The notes beneath the pieces are model-generated. The model was given only the letters and a program-made list of their open reading frames with translations, was not told where the DNA came from and searched no databases. A stretch of 52,972 nucleotides of DNA from a virus, in the IMG/VR virus record IMGVR_UViG_3300042379_000073, positions 1 through 52,972 of that record, one strand, 5' to 3'. A program made the translations under genes and the position numbers. This document shows, in pieces, positions 1 to 7,875 of the stretch. How positions within the stretch are numbered: position 1 is the first letter of the stretch; every line of letters begins with the position of its first letter.

Positions 1-729
1 AACACTAAGCCAACCAAGATTGATGACACGATGCGTATCATTGGGTTTGAGAACGCTGGAATGACGGATGTATTCGTTAACCCAGCTAACTTCCCAGTAC
101 TACCAACTGATCCACACATCGAACACGTCAGCGGTCACTTGCAGGATATGATGATGCAGATTCAAACGAGTATGCAGATGATCCAAGGTGGTCAGCCAGA
201 CGTTAACGAACTTGCTAAGACTGTACGTTCCGTCCAATTCAAGGGTGGTCACATCATGGCGCACGTTGGATTCATTCAGAAAGACCCATCCAAACAAGAC
301 TTCCTCAAGCAATTCATGCAAGGGATGCAACAGGCTCAAGGTGCAGCAGACGAAATCGCTGGTGTGTACCAAGAGATGGCACAAGCCCAGCAAGGCAAAC
401 AATCTTCGGAAGAAGAACTCAAGCTCCAGTACCTCGCTGCCAAATCGGGCATCGAGATCGACACCAAGAAGAAGCTCGCAGACATCTCCGTTGGCAAGGC
501 TGCTATCAGTCACGCTCAACGCACAGAACAACGCAAGGAACAAGGTATCACTCAGCTTGCTCTACAGAAAGCCAAAGCTCGCCAAGAAATCCAGAAGGAA
601 AAGGCAAAGATGGCAACTATGCAGGGCGAAGAAACCAAAGAAACCGAAGAAACCGAAGTAGAAGAAGTAGAAGAAGTTGAGATTGAAACTCCAGAACAAA
701 CGAATATTACGCCAATGCCTCTACAATGA
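1..729 (+). CDS. Portal protein, C-terminal part (continues from 51284-52972)
   Basis: The frame is open from base 1 with no start at the window edge; the first in-frame ATG is at 31. It joins in frame to the open frame that runs off the right end (563 codons), so a circular molecule gives one 805-residue protein. This part holds the last 242 residues: a Met/Gln-rich helical stretch, a charged coiled-coil region (about residues 130-200 of this part) and a Glu/Val/Thr-rich acidic tail. Long helical C-terminal extensions are known in podovirus portals. The stop overlaps the next start (ATGA). The portal call is inferred from size, position next to terminase and scaffold, and general sequence character. 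Confidence 0.72.
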   Translation, partial: NTKPTKIDDTMRIIGFENAGMTDVFVNPANFPVLPTDPHIEHVSGHLQDMMMQIQTSMQMIQGGQPDVNELAKTVRSVQFKGGHIMAHVGFIQKDPSKQDFLKQFMQGMQQAQGAADEIAGVYQEMAQAQQGKQSSEEELKLQYLAAKSGIEIDTKKKLADISVGKAAISHAQRTEQRKEQGITQLALQKAKARQEIQKEKAKMATMQGEETKETEETEVEEVEEVEIETPEQTNITPMPLQ

Positions 730-977
730 GTACAACAGACAAAATCAAAAGCATCTGCGCTGCTATAGCTTCTCACGAAGACTGGTATGCTTTGCAAACT
801 TACCTACTAATGACGGCAACGCCATCAGAAGGAATCACAACTCTACGAGATGTAATCAACCGAATCAATTCAATCGGAGAAGATACAGCAGTAGAGTTTA
901 AGAAAAACAAACCAAGCAACAAGAAGGAAGCACCTAAAATGTTTCATTCTGACCCAGACCTAGACGAAGAAAACTAA
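726..977 (+). CDS. Small hypothetical protein between portal and scaffold
   Basis: 83 residues, starting inside the portal stop codon (ATGA overlap) and ending 3 bp before the scaffold gene, so it is translationally coupled to both. The N-terminal half looks helical and the C-terminal third is charged and ends in an acidic tail. I do not recognise the family. Position suggests a head-assembly accessory. Confidence 0.7.
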   Translation: MSTTDKIKSICAAIASHEDWYALQTYLLMTATPSEGITTLRDVINRINSIGEDTAVEFKKNKPSNKKEAPKMFHSDPDLDEEN

Positions 978-980
978 TAT

Positions 981-2264
981 ATGAGCGAAAGCGATACAGA
1001 CAACATCATCCAAGACCTTAAAAGCAAACCACAAATTGCTATCAAAGGAAATACATCTGACTTCCTAAAGAAGTTCAGCAAACAACAAGCCGACGAAGGC
1101 AAGCCAAGTTCAACGAACGTAGGTGATCCTATGCTCGGAATGAAACAAGAAGAATCAGAACCATCTGATTACGAAGCTGAACAAGAGTCATATAGCGTCA
1201 ATAAGGAAGACATTACATCTGACCGCAAAGGTAAAAAGAAAGGATTTGTTGAACGACAAATCGAAGAGAATCGTAAACTAAAAGAAGAACTAGAGAAATA
1301 CCGTAAAGAGGAAATCCCCAAATTTGAAACCAAAATCCAAGAACTTGAAAGACTTGCATCTGAAAGTAAAACAACAACAGAAACGAATCATTACCAACAA
1401 CAACTCAAGAAAGCCAGTGAAGAGAAAGAAGAACTCGAAAGGCAGTTGTCAGAACAAGTCAACGACTTGCGTGGAAAACTGGACTTTCACGACATCACCA
1501 GTAATCCAGAGTTCAAAAAGAACTACGTTGAACCCATCAAGCAAACTTATGACTCTGCTAAAAAGTTGCTTAACAATGATCCAACGCTTCTTTCTGTGTA
1601 CGCCAGAGCTACAGCAGCAAATGCCGCTATGTACAATGCGACATCCGAAGAAGACCTCAGGGCAGCAGAAGCCACAAGGGACGAAGCGTTCGACGAAATC
1701 ACGAACTCGCTATCGCAATTCAAGCAGTACCAATTCGCGGAGCAAGTCAACAGCTTCATTAAAGCAACCCAAACCCACCACAACGCCTTGCTCAACTTTG
1801 AACAAACAAAGCAAAACATCATTCAAACAACAAAGCAACGTGAACAAGATGGACGCAACAAGTTCCTTAATGAGTGGAAAAACAGTTACAAAACAACTCA
1901 AGAAGAAATAGACAGTCAAACATCTATTCCAGATCACATCTCGGAATACATGAAGGAGAAGGGAATCAAATACGACATTAGCCGGGACGAAGCCATTGCG
2001 CTTTCTGCTACACAGCAGTCTACCGAAGAAGCCTCCGTTGAGGAGATGAATCGTTTGATTCACCAAGGACGATCATACAAGAAGCTACAAGCACAACTTA
2101 AAGCCTATCAAAGTATGGTTAAAGAGAAAGATGATTACATTGAAAAACTAAAAGGTTCTTCACGAATCACCGCATCACCCAAGTCAAATTCTCCATCACA
2201 ACTGATGAGTCTATCCGAGGGACTGGCAGCGAAACTCGCACGTTTCGGCCCACGAACTGCATAA
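981..2264 (+). CDS. Probable scaffolding protein
   Basis: 427 residues, strongly charged and rich in Glu, Lys and Gln. There is a long predicted coiled coil at about residues 85-160 and further helical segments to about 395, then a Ser/Pro-rich stretch and a basic C-terminus. Length, composition and location between portal and major capsid protein fit podovirus scaffolds; the basic end could be the capsid-binding tail. No catalytic motif is visible. It is followed by a strong terminator. Confidence 0.65.
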   Translation: MSESDTDNIIQDLKSKPQIAIKGNTSDFLKKFSKQQADEGKPSSTNVGDPMLGMKQEESEPSDYEAEQESYSVNKEDITSDRKGKKKGFVERQIEENRKLKEELEKYRKEEIPKFETKIQELERLASESKTTTETNHYQQQLKKASEEKEELERQLSEQVNDLRGKLDFHDITSNPEFKKNYVEPIKQTYDSAKKLLNNDPTLLSVYARATAANAAMYNATSEEDLRAAEATRDEAFDEITNSLSQFKQYQFAEQVNSFIKATQTHHNALLNFEQTKQNIIQTTKQREQDGRNKFLNEWKNSYKTTQEEIDSQTSIPDHISEYMKEKGIKYDISRDEAIALSATQQSTEEASVEEMNRLIHQGRSYKKLQAQLKAYQSMVKEKDDYIEKLKGSSRITASPKSNSPSQLMSLSEGLAAKLARFGPRTA

Positions 2265-2287
2265 GCCCAAAACCAGTTGAAACATGG

Positions 2288-2329
2288 AAAGGTGAAAGAC
2301 GTAAAAAATCTTTCACCTTTTTTGTTTTA
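2288..2329 (+). terminator. Intrinsic terminator after scaffold gene
   Basis: A perfect 12-bp stem (AAAGGTGAAAGA pairing with TCTTTCACCTTT) with a 9-nt loop is followed by TTTGTTTTA. It separates the portal-scaffold unit from the HNH gene and the capsid promoter. Confidence 0.9.
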
Positions 2330-2371
2330 TCGCTTGATTATAAATTGTCGCTCATTGTATGTTATTAGTGT

Positions 2372-2992
2372 ATGAAAGAAATAAAATTGAAAAGAGGATC
2401 AATTAATTCCAATGGATTAATGTTTTGGGCTTATGGAAACAGTTATCCAAACAATGAGTATTGGGTTACATTAGAAAAATATAACGATCTTTATAAAAAA
2501 AGACAAAATGCTACAAAGAATAATTATGAAGCAAATAGAGAGAAAAGAAGCACTCAAAGAAAAGAACGAAGAGAAAATAATAGGGAACAATATTTGTTAG
2601 TTGCAAAAGCTGGAAGAGAAAGAAATAAGGAAAAAATAAAAGAATACTTCAGAAATTACTACAAGAACAATAAGCATAAGGCTGCATTAGCAAATAAAAA
2701 ATGGAGAGAAAAAAACTGGGCCAGAATGAGTTCTTTGCTCGCAAGGTATAGAACTAAAAAAGCAACACAAACACCAGACTTATCAAATGAATCAAAGTTG
2801 ATAATAACTTCACTTTTTGAACAATCGAAAAGGCTATCTAAAATAATTGGAGTTCCATTTGAAGTTGATCATATCATTCCAATATCACTTGGAGGAATTC
2901 ACACTCCAAATAATCTGCAAGTAATACCAAGAACAATTAATCGAAAAAAGTCTAACAAAAAAATATTTGTTTGGGCAGAAAAAAACCCTTGA
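2372..2992 (+). CDS. HNH homing endonuclease (free-standing)
   Basis: 206 residues. The HNH signature lies near the C-terminus: an EVDHIIP core, then SLGG, a His, and an NLQ...N..K pattern typical of HNH beta-beta-alpha metal sites. The middle is a highly basic helical region. The N-terminal ~45 residues (KLKRG...FW...) resemble those of the other endonuclease at 19972. The gene is visibly more AT-rich than its neighbours and sits alone between a terminator and the capsid promoter, as expected for a mobile gene. It probably nicks or cuts DNA of related phages; the target is unknown. Confidence 0.88.
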   Translation: MKEIKLKRGSINSNGLMFWAYGNSYPNNEYWVTLEKYNDLYKKRQNATKNNYEANREKRSTQRKERRENNREQYLLVAKAGRERNKEKIKEYFRNYYKNNKHKAALANKKWREKNWARMSSLLARYRTKKATQTPDLSNESKLIITSLFEQSKRLSKIIGVPFEVDHIIPISLGGIHTPNNLQVIPRTINRKKSNKKIFVWAEKNP

Positions 2993-3016
2993 CATATATT
3001 TCACATGGCATATTAA
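2989..3016 (+). promoter_or_regulatory. Promoter for capsid operon
   Basis: TTGACA at 2989-2994, 16-bp spacer, TATTAA at 3011-3016. The -35 overlaps the end of the HNH gene. It would produce a ~225-nt leader ahead of the capsid gene. Confidence 0.6.
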
Positions 3017-3249
3017 TTGCATCAACGGGATATACGAAATTATCGTTTACGATAAAATTAGTGCGTAGGCGAACCCGGCCTTGGAGTTATAGTTCTTTAA
3101 TTAAAAACTATTCCGGACTGGTCTTGAAAGAGACAACGAGGGTTGAATTCCGGCTCGAAACCAACAAGCATTCGCTTGGGGCTTTCAAGCCTTTTGCGTT
3201 TGTTAACTAAAACTAAAACCAAAAATCAAAATCAAACAAACTAATTATT
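3017..3249 (+). promoter_or_regulatory. Structured 5' leader of capsid mRNA
   Basis: No gene fits here. The leader contains the 16-bp palindrome at 3040-3055. It also has a hairpin at 3083-3114 (ATAGTT/AACTAT inner stem, GGA/TCC outer stem separated by a 3-nt bulge) and small GC hairpins near 3170-3195. The start codon follows an A-rich, SD-less stretch. Confidence 0.45.
3040..3055. promoter_or_regulatory. 16-bp palindrome, copy 1 (TTATCG-TTTA-CGATAA)
   Basis: Perfect arms. First of 18 dispersed copies of TTATCGKWWMCGATAA. It lies about 30 bp downstream of the predicted capsid-operon transcription start, so a protein bound here could block or slow transcription. Confidence 0.8.
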
Positions 3250-4662
3250 ATGGCATCAGATCAGCTATATTTCAATTCCTGTGCTGAAATTGACTCTTTC
3301 TTTCGTGAGGGCCGCGAATATTTCAACGACCTCTATGTAAAGAAACTTGTCACTAACAGTGCATATTTCACACGTTTCGAGGAGCAAGCATGGCCTCTTA
3401 ACCACACAACTGAACAGAAAGCGTTTCGCTTCGGACGTGGATTCCACGATCCTTGTACGCCTTTCCGTCAGATCACCGACACCTACTGCGAGACTGATTC
3501 TTGCGATAGCAAACCCGAAGTGATTCAACGCCCCGGCACTGAGTCCTATACTTTCGAGTTGCTCCGTAAGGAAATGACTACTGATTGGATTTGCGTTGAG
3601 AGCTTGCTCTATCGCTTGTTCCCAGCAGAAGAAATCCTCCAGTTTGAAGAGTCGAATGCCCGTATCACTAAGAACGTGCATGAAGAGTTTCTTCGCTCCA
3701 ACTACATTGGCCAATCTGGTCACAAGTGGATGGGTATCACTACGGATGACGGAACCTATTGCGGCCTCGTCGATGACGGCGCATGGTTCGTTCCAGAGCA
3801 TACGCTCAACAACGAAGCTGGTTATGACCTCTGCGCTATCCGCGTTAAGATCGCTCCTGCTGACCTTGGCAAAATTGCTTATCTCTCGCTTGATATGCTC
3901 GACGATGCACTCGTTGATCTCCAAGACGAAGATGACGCTTTCCGCCTTGATCTCCAAGACGCAACTGGTCAACCTTTGCTCGACATCGTTATCCCTGACC
4001 CACAAGTTGGACGTGCGCTTTATTTCCAAGCGAAACGCAACAACGGTTACTGGGATGCAAACACTGATTTCGACGAGCGTCTTACCCGCTTGAAACTCGG
4101 AATCAATCGTATCATCGGCGATTACGCCTTCGGTTACGACATCAACTCCGCTCGTTTCAACGCTGACACGGCATTCAACAATACGCTTCCAGCGTATAAC
4201 GAAGCTGATCCTGCAACATGGGCGCGTCTCGTTCGTGTACCTCGTTACATCAAGACTGTGCTTGAACAAGGATGTGCTTACATCCCTAACCGCGCTTACC
4301 GCACTGCCGATTTCGGCATCTCGGTTGCTATGGTTAACAAAGCAATGTGCAAGTGGACAATGCCTTCCTCGACTGGATACGGCCAAGCCCAACAAATGAC
4401 CCAGAACTACGCTGGCGATTGGGAATGGAAGAACCCAGATTGGGAGTGCAACCGCTGGCGTAAATCGGGCTTCTATCAAGCCCAGTTCCGTCTTGCCGCA
4501 CAGGTTAAAGACCCAACCATCATGCACACCTTCTTGCATCGTATGCCACAGAGCAAAAACCTCTATGGTTCCTGCTGCGAAGTGCAGACCTATATCGTAC
4601 CTGAGAACAATCAGGATTGCTATAGCTGCGCTGGTGTAGGTGACATCGTTGTGCCTTCCTAA
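3250..4662 (+). CDS. Probable major capsid protein
   Basis: 470 residues. The call rests on position after portal and scaffold, its own promoter and long leader, a strongly biased codon choice typical of an abundant protein, and a length usual for capsid proteins. It is unusually rich in cysteine, including pairs near residues 75-85 and near the C-terminus, and in aromatic residues. I see no clear HK97 motif by eye and do not place it in a known fold. The long antisense frame opposite it is treated as a shadow. Confidence 0.68.
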   Translation: MASDQLYFNSCAEIDSFFREGREYFNDLYVKKLVTNSAYFTRFEEQAWPLNHTTEQKAFRFGRGFHDPCTPFRQITDTYCETDSCDSKPEVIQRPGTESYTFELLRKEMTTDWICVESLLYRLFPAEEILQFEESNARITKNVHEEFLRSNYIGQSGHKWMGITTDDGTYCGLVDDGAWFVPEHTLNNEAGYDLCAIRVKIAPADLGKIAYLSLDMLDDALVDLQDEDDAFRLDLQDATGQPLLDIVIPDPQVGRALYFQAKRNNGYWDANTDFDERLTRLKLGINRIIGDYAFGYDINSARFNADTAFNNTLPAYNEADPATWARLVRVPRYIKTVLEQGCAYIPNRAYRTADFGISVAMVNKAMCKWTMPSSTGYGQAQQMTQNYAGDWEWKNPDWECNRWRKSGFYQAQFRLAAQVKDPTIMHTFLHRMPQSKNLYGSCCEVQTYIVPENNQDCYSCAGVGDIVVPS

Positions 4663-4670
4663 GTTAAACA

Positions 4671-4694
4671 GGGGAGGGGCGAAAGCCTCTCCCC
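4671..4694 (+). other. Intercistronic hairpin after capsid gene
   Basis: A 10-bp GC-rich stem, GGGGAGGGGC pairing with GCCTCTCCCC (one G-U pair), closes a GAAA tetraloop. There is no U-tract, so it looks more like an mRNA stabiliser or processing element than a terminator. Confidence 0.7.
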
Positions 4695-4714
4695 ACAACC
4701 TTAAATAAAATAAT

Positions 4715-5329
4715 ATGTCTAATTCACGACCACTCGCTTATGATCGGGTTAACCTTTTTGGCCCGATTGCCGTTAACCTTCTCGCTGCTGGAGACGCTGA
4801 TCTTCTTGTTCTTAATGACCAAGATACTAAGTTCTTTCCAACAAGCATCGTATTGGAGACTGCCTATGCTCGCGGAACCACTGCCACCGATCCAATTGTG
4901 ATCGTTGACAACGGAACCACTGGCGAAAACATCACCTCCTCACTCACCATCACTGATGCTCTTGATAACCAAGGCCGCTACAATCCCCTTACGATTGCCG
5001 CTAACCCTTACATCATCACTGGCACTAGCAAACTCCGTTTGTTGAAATCCACTGTTGGTGCTGGTCAAGCTACTGCAACTCGTTCCCGTACTTCGGGCGT
5101 TGCTACAATCGTAACTGGTGCTGCTCATGGTTTCTCCACGGGCGATGTCATCACGATTGCCAGCATGACCGATTCTACGTTCGATGACGTGCAAGCTGAA
5201 ATCATCGTTACTAGCACAACTGCATTCACCTACGCAAACGCTGGTGTTGACGTTGTTTCTGGTGCAGATACTGCCGGACGTGTTGGCGCACTTTATGTGA
5301 ATGCCTACGTTGTTGGTATCTACTACTAA
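4715..5329 (+). CDS. Putative head decoration or minor structural protein
   Basis: 204 residues, beta-rich with many Thr, Ala and Gly. Residues about 115-185 resemble a small beta module that recurs in phage structural proteins, with a HGFSTGDVITI-type strand and a later FTYANAG-type strand. No start SD; an AT-rich leader precedes it. It lies between two strong hairpins in the capsid transcription unit, which suggests high expression. Decoration protein is an inference from position. Confidence 0.5.
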   Translation: MSNSRPLAYDRVNLFGPIAVNLLAAGDADLLVLNDQDTKFFPTSIVLETAYARGTTATDPIVIVDNGTTGENITSSLTITDALDNQGRYNPLTIAANPYIITGTSKLRLLKSTVGAGQATATRSRTSGVATIVTGAAHGFSTGDVITIASMTDSTFDDVQAEIIVTSTTAFTYANAGVDVVSGADTAGRVGALYVNAYVVGIYY

Positions 5330-5345
5330 CCAATTCCCCATTATT

Positions 5346-5375
5346 GGGTAGGGAGGTCTTTAACCCTCCCTGCCC
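5346..5375 (+). other. Intercistronic hairpin
   Basis: An 11-bp stem (GGGTAGGGAGG with CCTCCCTGCCC, one T-G pair) and a ~8-nt loop. No U-tract follows. It is the second of three such hairpins between structural genes. Confidence 0.65.
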
Positions 5376-5393
5376 ATAACCCTTTTTAAAATT

Positions 5394-5657
5394 ATGGCTT
5401 GCTTTACATCCTTACCTTACCGCAATAAATTCTACCCACTCCTGATTACGGTGTCTGCTGCTGCTGGTATTACTCCAATTTCTTTCGGTTGCTTTGATGC
5501 AGCCAGTGATGCCTCTAGGCTCTATCAATTCTATCTAGCTTTTGCTACAATCGGTGGACTTACCCCAGTAACTGAAAACTGCTTTGTGCAAACAACGGAA
5601 GATCAACAACTGTTTGTTCTTAACGAAGCTGTTGCTGCTGCGCTTCCTGTTACCTAA
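5394..5657 (+). CDS. Small structural protein, unknown
   Basis: 87 residues with alternating hydrophobic and small residues and four cysteines. Not recognised. It belongs to the capsid transcription unit and is followed directly by palindrome copy 2. Confidence 0.6.
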   Translation: MACFTSLPYRNKFYPLLITVSAAAGITPISFGCFDAASDASRLYQFYLAFATIGGLTPVTENCFVQTTEDQQLFVLNEAVAAALPVT

Positions 5658-5673
5658 TTATCGTTAACGATAA
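5658..5673. promoter_or_regulatory. 16-bp palindrome, copy 2 (TTATCG-TTAA-CGATAA)
   Basis: Perfect arms. It begins at the last base of the upstream stop region and ends 7 bp before the start codon at 5681. Confidence 0.85.
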
Positions 5674-5680
5674 CAATCTT

Positions 5681-5956
5681 ATGGCTACTCCAGCACTATC
5701 ACAACCCTGCTTTGTTGATCTAACACCAGATCAGCAGAACTTTAATATCTACGATTCCCTAAAACAGATCGCGGGATTTGATATTCCTGCCTACGATCAG
5801 ATTGATATTGCGTACTATGGTACTACAAACAACATTGCAACAGTGCAGTATTTAGCTGATGGAGTTCCAGTAGCTACATTAAACTTATTCTACTCAGTTA
5901 ATCCTCCGACAACTAATGATGCAAATCTAACGACTATAACTGTAACATACCCTTAA
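5681..5956 (+). CDS. Small structural protein, unknown
   Basis: 91 residues, beta-rich. A stretch DIAYYGTTNNIATVQY lies mid-protein. The start lies just after the palindrome. Not recognised; its position suggests a head, neck or fibre accessory. Confidence 0.6.
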   Translation: MATPALSQPCFVDLTPDQQNFNIYDSLKQIAGFDIPAYDQIDIAYYGTTNNIATVQYLADGVPVATLNLFYSVNPPTTNDANLTTITVTYP

Positions 5957-5959
5957 TTT

Positions 5960-6136
5960 ATGGCAGTTAGATTCAACCCATTTACAGGCAAGTTAGATTT
6001 TAGTCCTAGCTCCTCGCTTACAATTAGCGAAGATGGGACATTGCCTAATGGGAATTCTGTTGCTCAAATAGACAATGGCGAGCTTACAAATGTAGCTGAA
6101 ATTGATGCTGGAGAATATAGCTCATCCCCAGAGTAA
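5960..6136 (+). CDS. Short fibre-associated protein with FNPFTG motif
   Basis: 58 residues starting 3 bp after the previous stop. The N-terminus MAVRFNPFTGKLDF matches the start of the collagen-like fibre at 10212 ([14 protein letters not shown]). That points to a common attachment peptide on the virion. The remainder is short and acidic, so the protein is either a truncated fibre or a plug. The reading frame is clean and its spacing fits the operon. Confidence 0.6.
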   Translation: MAVRFNPFTGKLDFSPSSSLTISEDGTLPNGNSVAQIDNGELTNVAEIDAGEYSSSPE

Positions 6137-6185
6137 AACTTTCTGAATAACCAGAAAAACCAAAAAACAAAATAAAAAAATATAT

Positions 6186-7019
6186 ATGGCAAACCCAATC
6201 ATTCGTATCAAACGCGGTTCTTCCGCTCCAGCAAGTCTTTCTTCTGGAGAGTTGGCAATCGACCTAACCAATAAAAACCTCTTCGTCGGTAAAGCTGACG
6301 GATCAGTACTCATCGTCGGCGGCGAAGGCACATTCGCTACCAAATCGTATGCTGATGCCGCTGTTTCTGCTGCAAATACTACGCTTACTGCTGCTATCGC
6401 CGCAGAAGAAGCCGCTCGTATTGCTGCTGACAGCACCCTTACCAGCGATCTCGCTACCGAAGTTTCTCGCGCTACCGCCGCTGAAGGCGTAATCGCTTCC
6501 GATCTCGCTACCGAAACCTCCGCTCGCACCAGTGCTGATTCGGCCCTCGACGGAAAAATCACAACTGAGAAAAACCGCATCGACGCAATTCTTTCTGCCG
6601 CTGACGCAGACAGTGATTCGTTTGCTGAAATCGTAAGCCTCATCAACAGCGTTGATACTGCTAACGACTCTGCATTCGCTGGTTATGTAACGAGCAACAA
6701 CGCTGCTTTGGCTTCCGAAGTATCGGCTCGTCAATCGGCTGATTCGGCTCTCGATTCGCGTGTCTCGACTACGGAAAGCAAGACGCAGAACATAGATAAT
6801 GGCACGACTGCTGGCCTTACCTCTTTTACTGGTGACATTTATGCTACAGGTGGCATTGGATGCGACGGAGACTTGAATTCACTAGGAAATGGCAACTTTA
6901 ATGGGACAGTAACTGCATCTTCCATTGATATTTCTGGTAATGCGATCTTCAATGGCAACATCGTGGGTGACGGATCGACAGAAATCCAAAACTGCATCAT
7001 TGATGGTGGAGTTTACTAA
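6186..7019 (+). CDS. Tail/head fibre protein with coiled-coil shaft
   Basis: 277 residues. The N-terminus (MANPIIRIKRG, then SGELAIDLTNKNLFVGKADG) is a widespread phage fibre opening. Residues about 55-210 form an Ala/Ser/Asp heptad-like trimeric coiled coil. The C-terminal ~60 residues look beta-helical, with repeated GN/GD turns. An AT-rich SD-less leader (AAAAAATATAT) precedes the start. Receptor-binding or adaptor fibre is inferred. Confidence 0.7.
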   Translation: MANPIIRIKRGSSAPASLSSGELAIDLTNKNLFVGKADGSVLIVGGEGTFATKSYADAAVSAANTTLTAAIAAEEAARIAADSTLTSDLATEVSRATAAEGVIASDLATETSARTSADSALDGKITTEKNRIDAILSAADADSDSFAEIVSLINSVDTANDSAFAGYVTSNNAALASEVSARQSADSALDSRVSTTESKTQNIDNGTTAGLTSFTGDIYATGGIGCDGDLNSLGNGNFNGTVTASSIDISGNAIFNGNIVGDGSTEIQNCIIDGGVY

Positions 7020-7035
7020 AATAAAACAATAAAGT

Positions 7036-7061
7036 CCTCCGTGGGGTAAAACCCACGGTGG
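7036..7061 (+). other. Intercistronic hairpin
   Basis: Stem CCTCCGTGGG with CCCACGGTGG (one T-T mismatch), loop GTAAAA, no U-tract. It is the third hairpin of this kind between structural genes. Confidence 0.6.
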
Positions 7062-7079
7062 CAACCCCTCTTCTATAAG

Positions 7080-7586
7080 ATGGCTAATCCAATCATAGTT
7101 CCTAAAAAATCGGTTATCTCGAAAATTCCGCAGAGTTCCGATCTCGCATCTGGTGAGATTTGCATAAATCACGCAGATAAAAAACTTTACGCCAAGCATC
7201 CATCCACGGGTGCAATCCAAGAAATTGGTGGCATGTCTGTGCATTCGCACGACGAAATTTACTCTCCTGATAGCAGTCAATTATTAGAACTGCAAAACAA
7301 CGGAAACCTCACAATAACAGCAGGAGGTTCTACAAAAACTTTCACTTTTCCTAGTGCATCTGGCACACTAGCGACTCTATCAAATGTAAATGGTGGTTCG
7401 CAAAGCTATGAAGTGCGACACGTTTACGCCAATCCATATTCCTACACTGGAACTGCTGTCGATGGAACGAGCGAATCTGCATCCAGTTGGACAATCACTC
7501 GACTAGAAATTTCAAACGCAGGAACAACAACCAAAACCAACGCTACAGGAGCTTGGAACAACAAAACTAACTTAACCTACGCTTAA
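7080..7586 (+). CDS. Tail fibre protein
   Basis: 168 residues. The N-terminus (MANPIIVPKKS, later SGEICINHADKKLYAK) is a divergent version of the fibre opening seen at 6186, so the two share an anchoring module. A GTLATLS strand follows a Ser/Thr-rich beta region. The C-terminal part is unique and could be the variable tip. Confidence 0.65.
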   Translation: MANPIIVPKKSVISKIPQSSDLASGEICINHADKKLYAKHPSTGAIQEIGGMSVHSHDEIYSPDSSQLLELQNNGNLTITAGGSTKTFTFPSASGTLATLSNVNGGSQSYEVRHVYANPYSYTGTAVDGTSESASSWTITRLEISNAGTTTKTNATGAWNNKTNLTYA

Positions 7587-7591
7587 TCCAT

Positions 7592-7873
7592 ATGAACGCA
7601 TCCGCACCCATCACCATCGACGGCAAAACCTACGACCGCTACTCGCTCAACCTCGCCATCACAGGTCGATATCTGCCAGACGGCTCAAGTGACGCAAATG
7701 TCGCCATGCGCCTCGTCCCGACTCGCATTGAAACCGGCGAGGTCATCACCGCCGAGGAAGCTGCCCTCGGAATTGCGCTCGGTTCACTCACTGGTTCAGA
7801 CGCCGCGACCCAGCAAGCCGTGGGCGCGATCCAAGCCGCGCTCCAAACATACCTCGCTGCGAAAGGATTGTAA
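7592..7873 (+). CDS. Small fibre-associated protein
   Basis: 93 residues. An N-terminal beta segment with DGKTYDRYSLNLAITGRY is followed by an Ala-rich helical C-terminus. GC is visibly higher than in the flanking genes. Family not recognised; likely a fibre accessory. Confidence 0.55.
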   Translation: MNASAPITIDGKTYDRYSLNLAITGRYLPDGSSDANVAMRLVPTRIETGEVITAEEAALGIALGSLTGSDAATQQAVGAIQAALQTYLAAKGL

Positions 7874-7875
7874 TC

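Noticed and set aside
3056-3180. Possible tRNA in the capsid leader because of a GGTTGAAT word
   Set aside because: No acceptor stem, anticodon arm or proper T-arm could be formed. No tRNA was recognised anywhere in the window.
3265-4698. 477-codon frame on the minus strand opposite the capsid gene
   Set aside because: It mirrors the capsid gene almost exactly; strong codon bias in the real gene removes antisense stops. No start signal or protein-like pattern.
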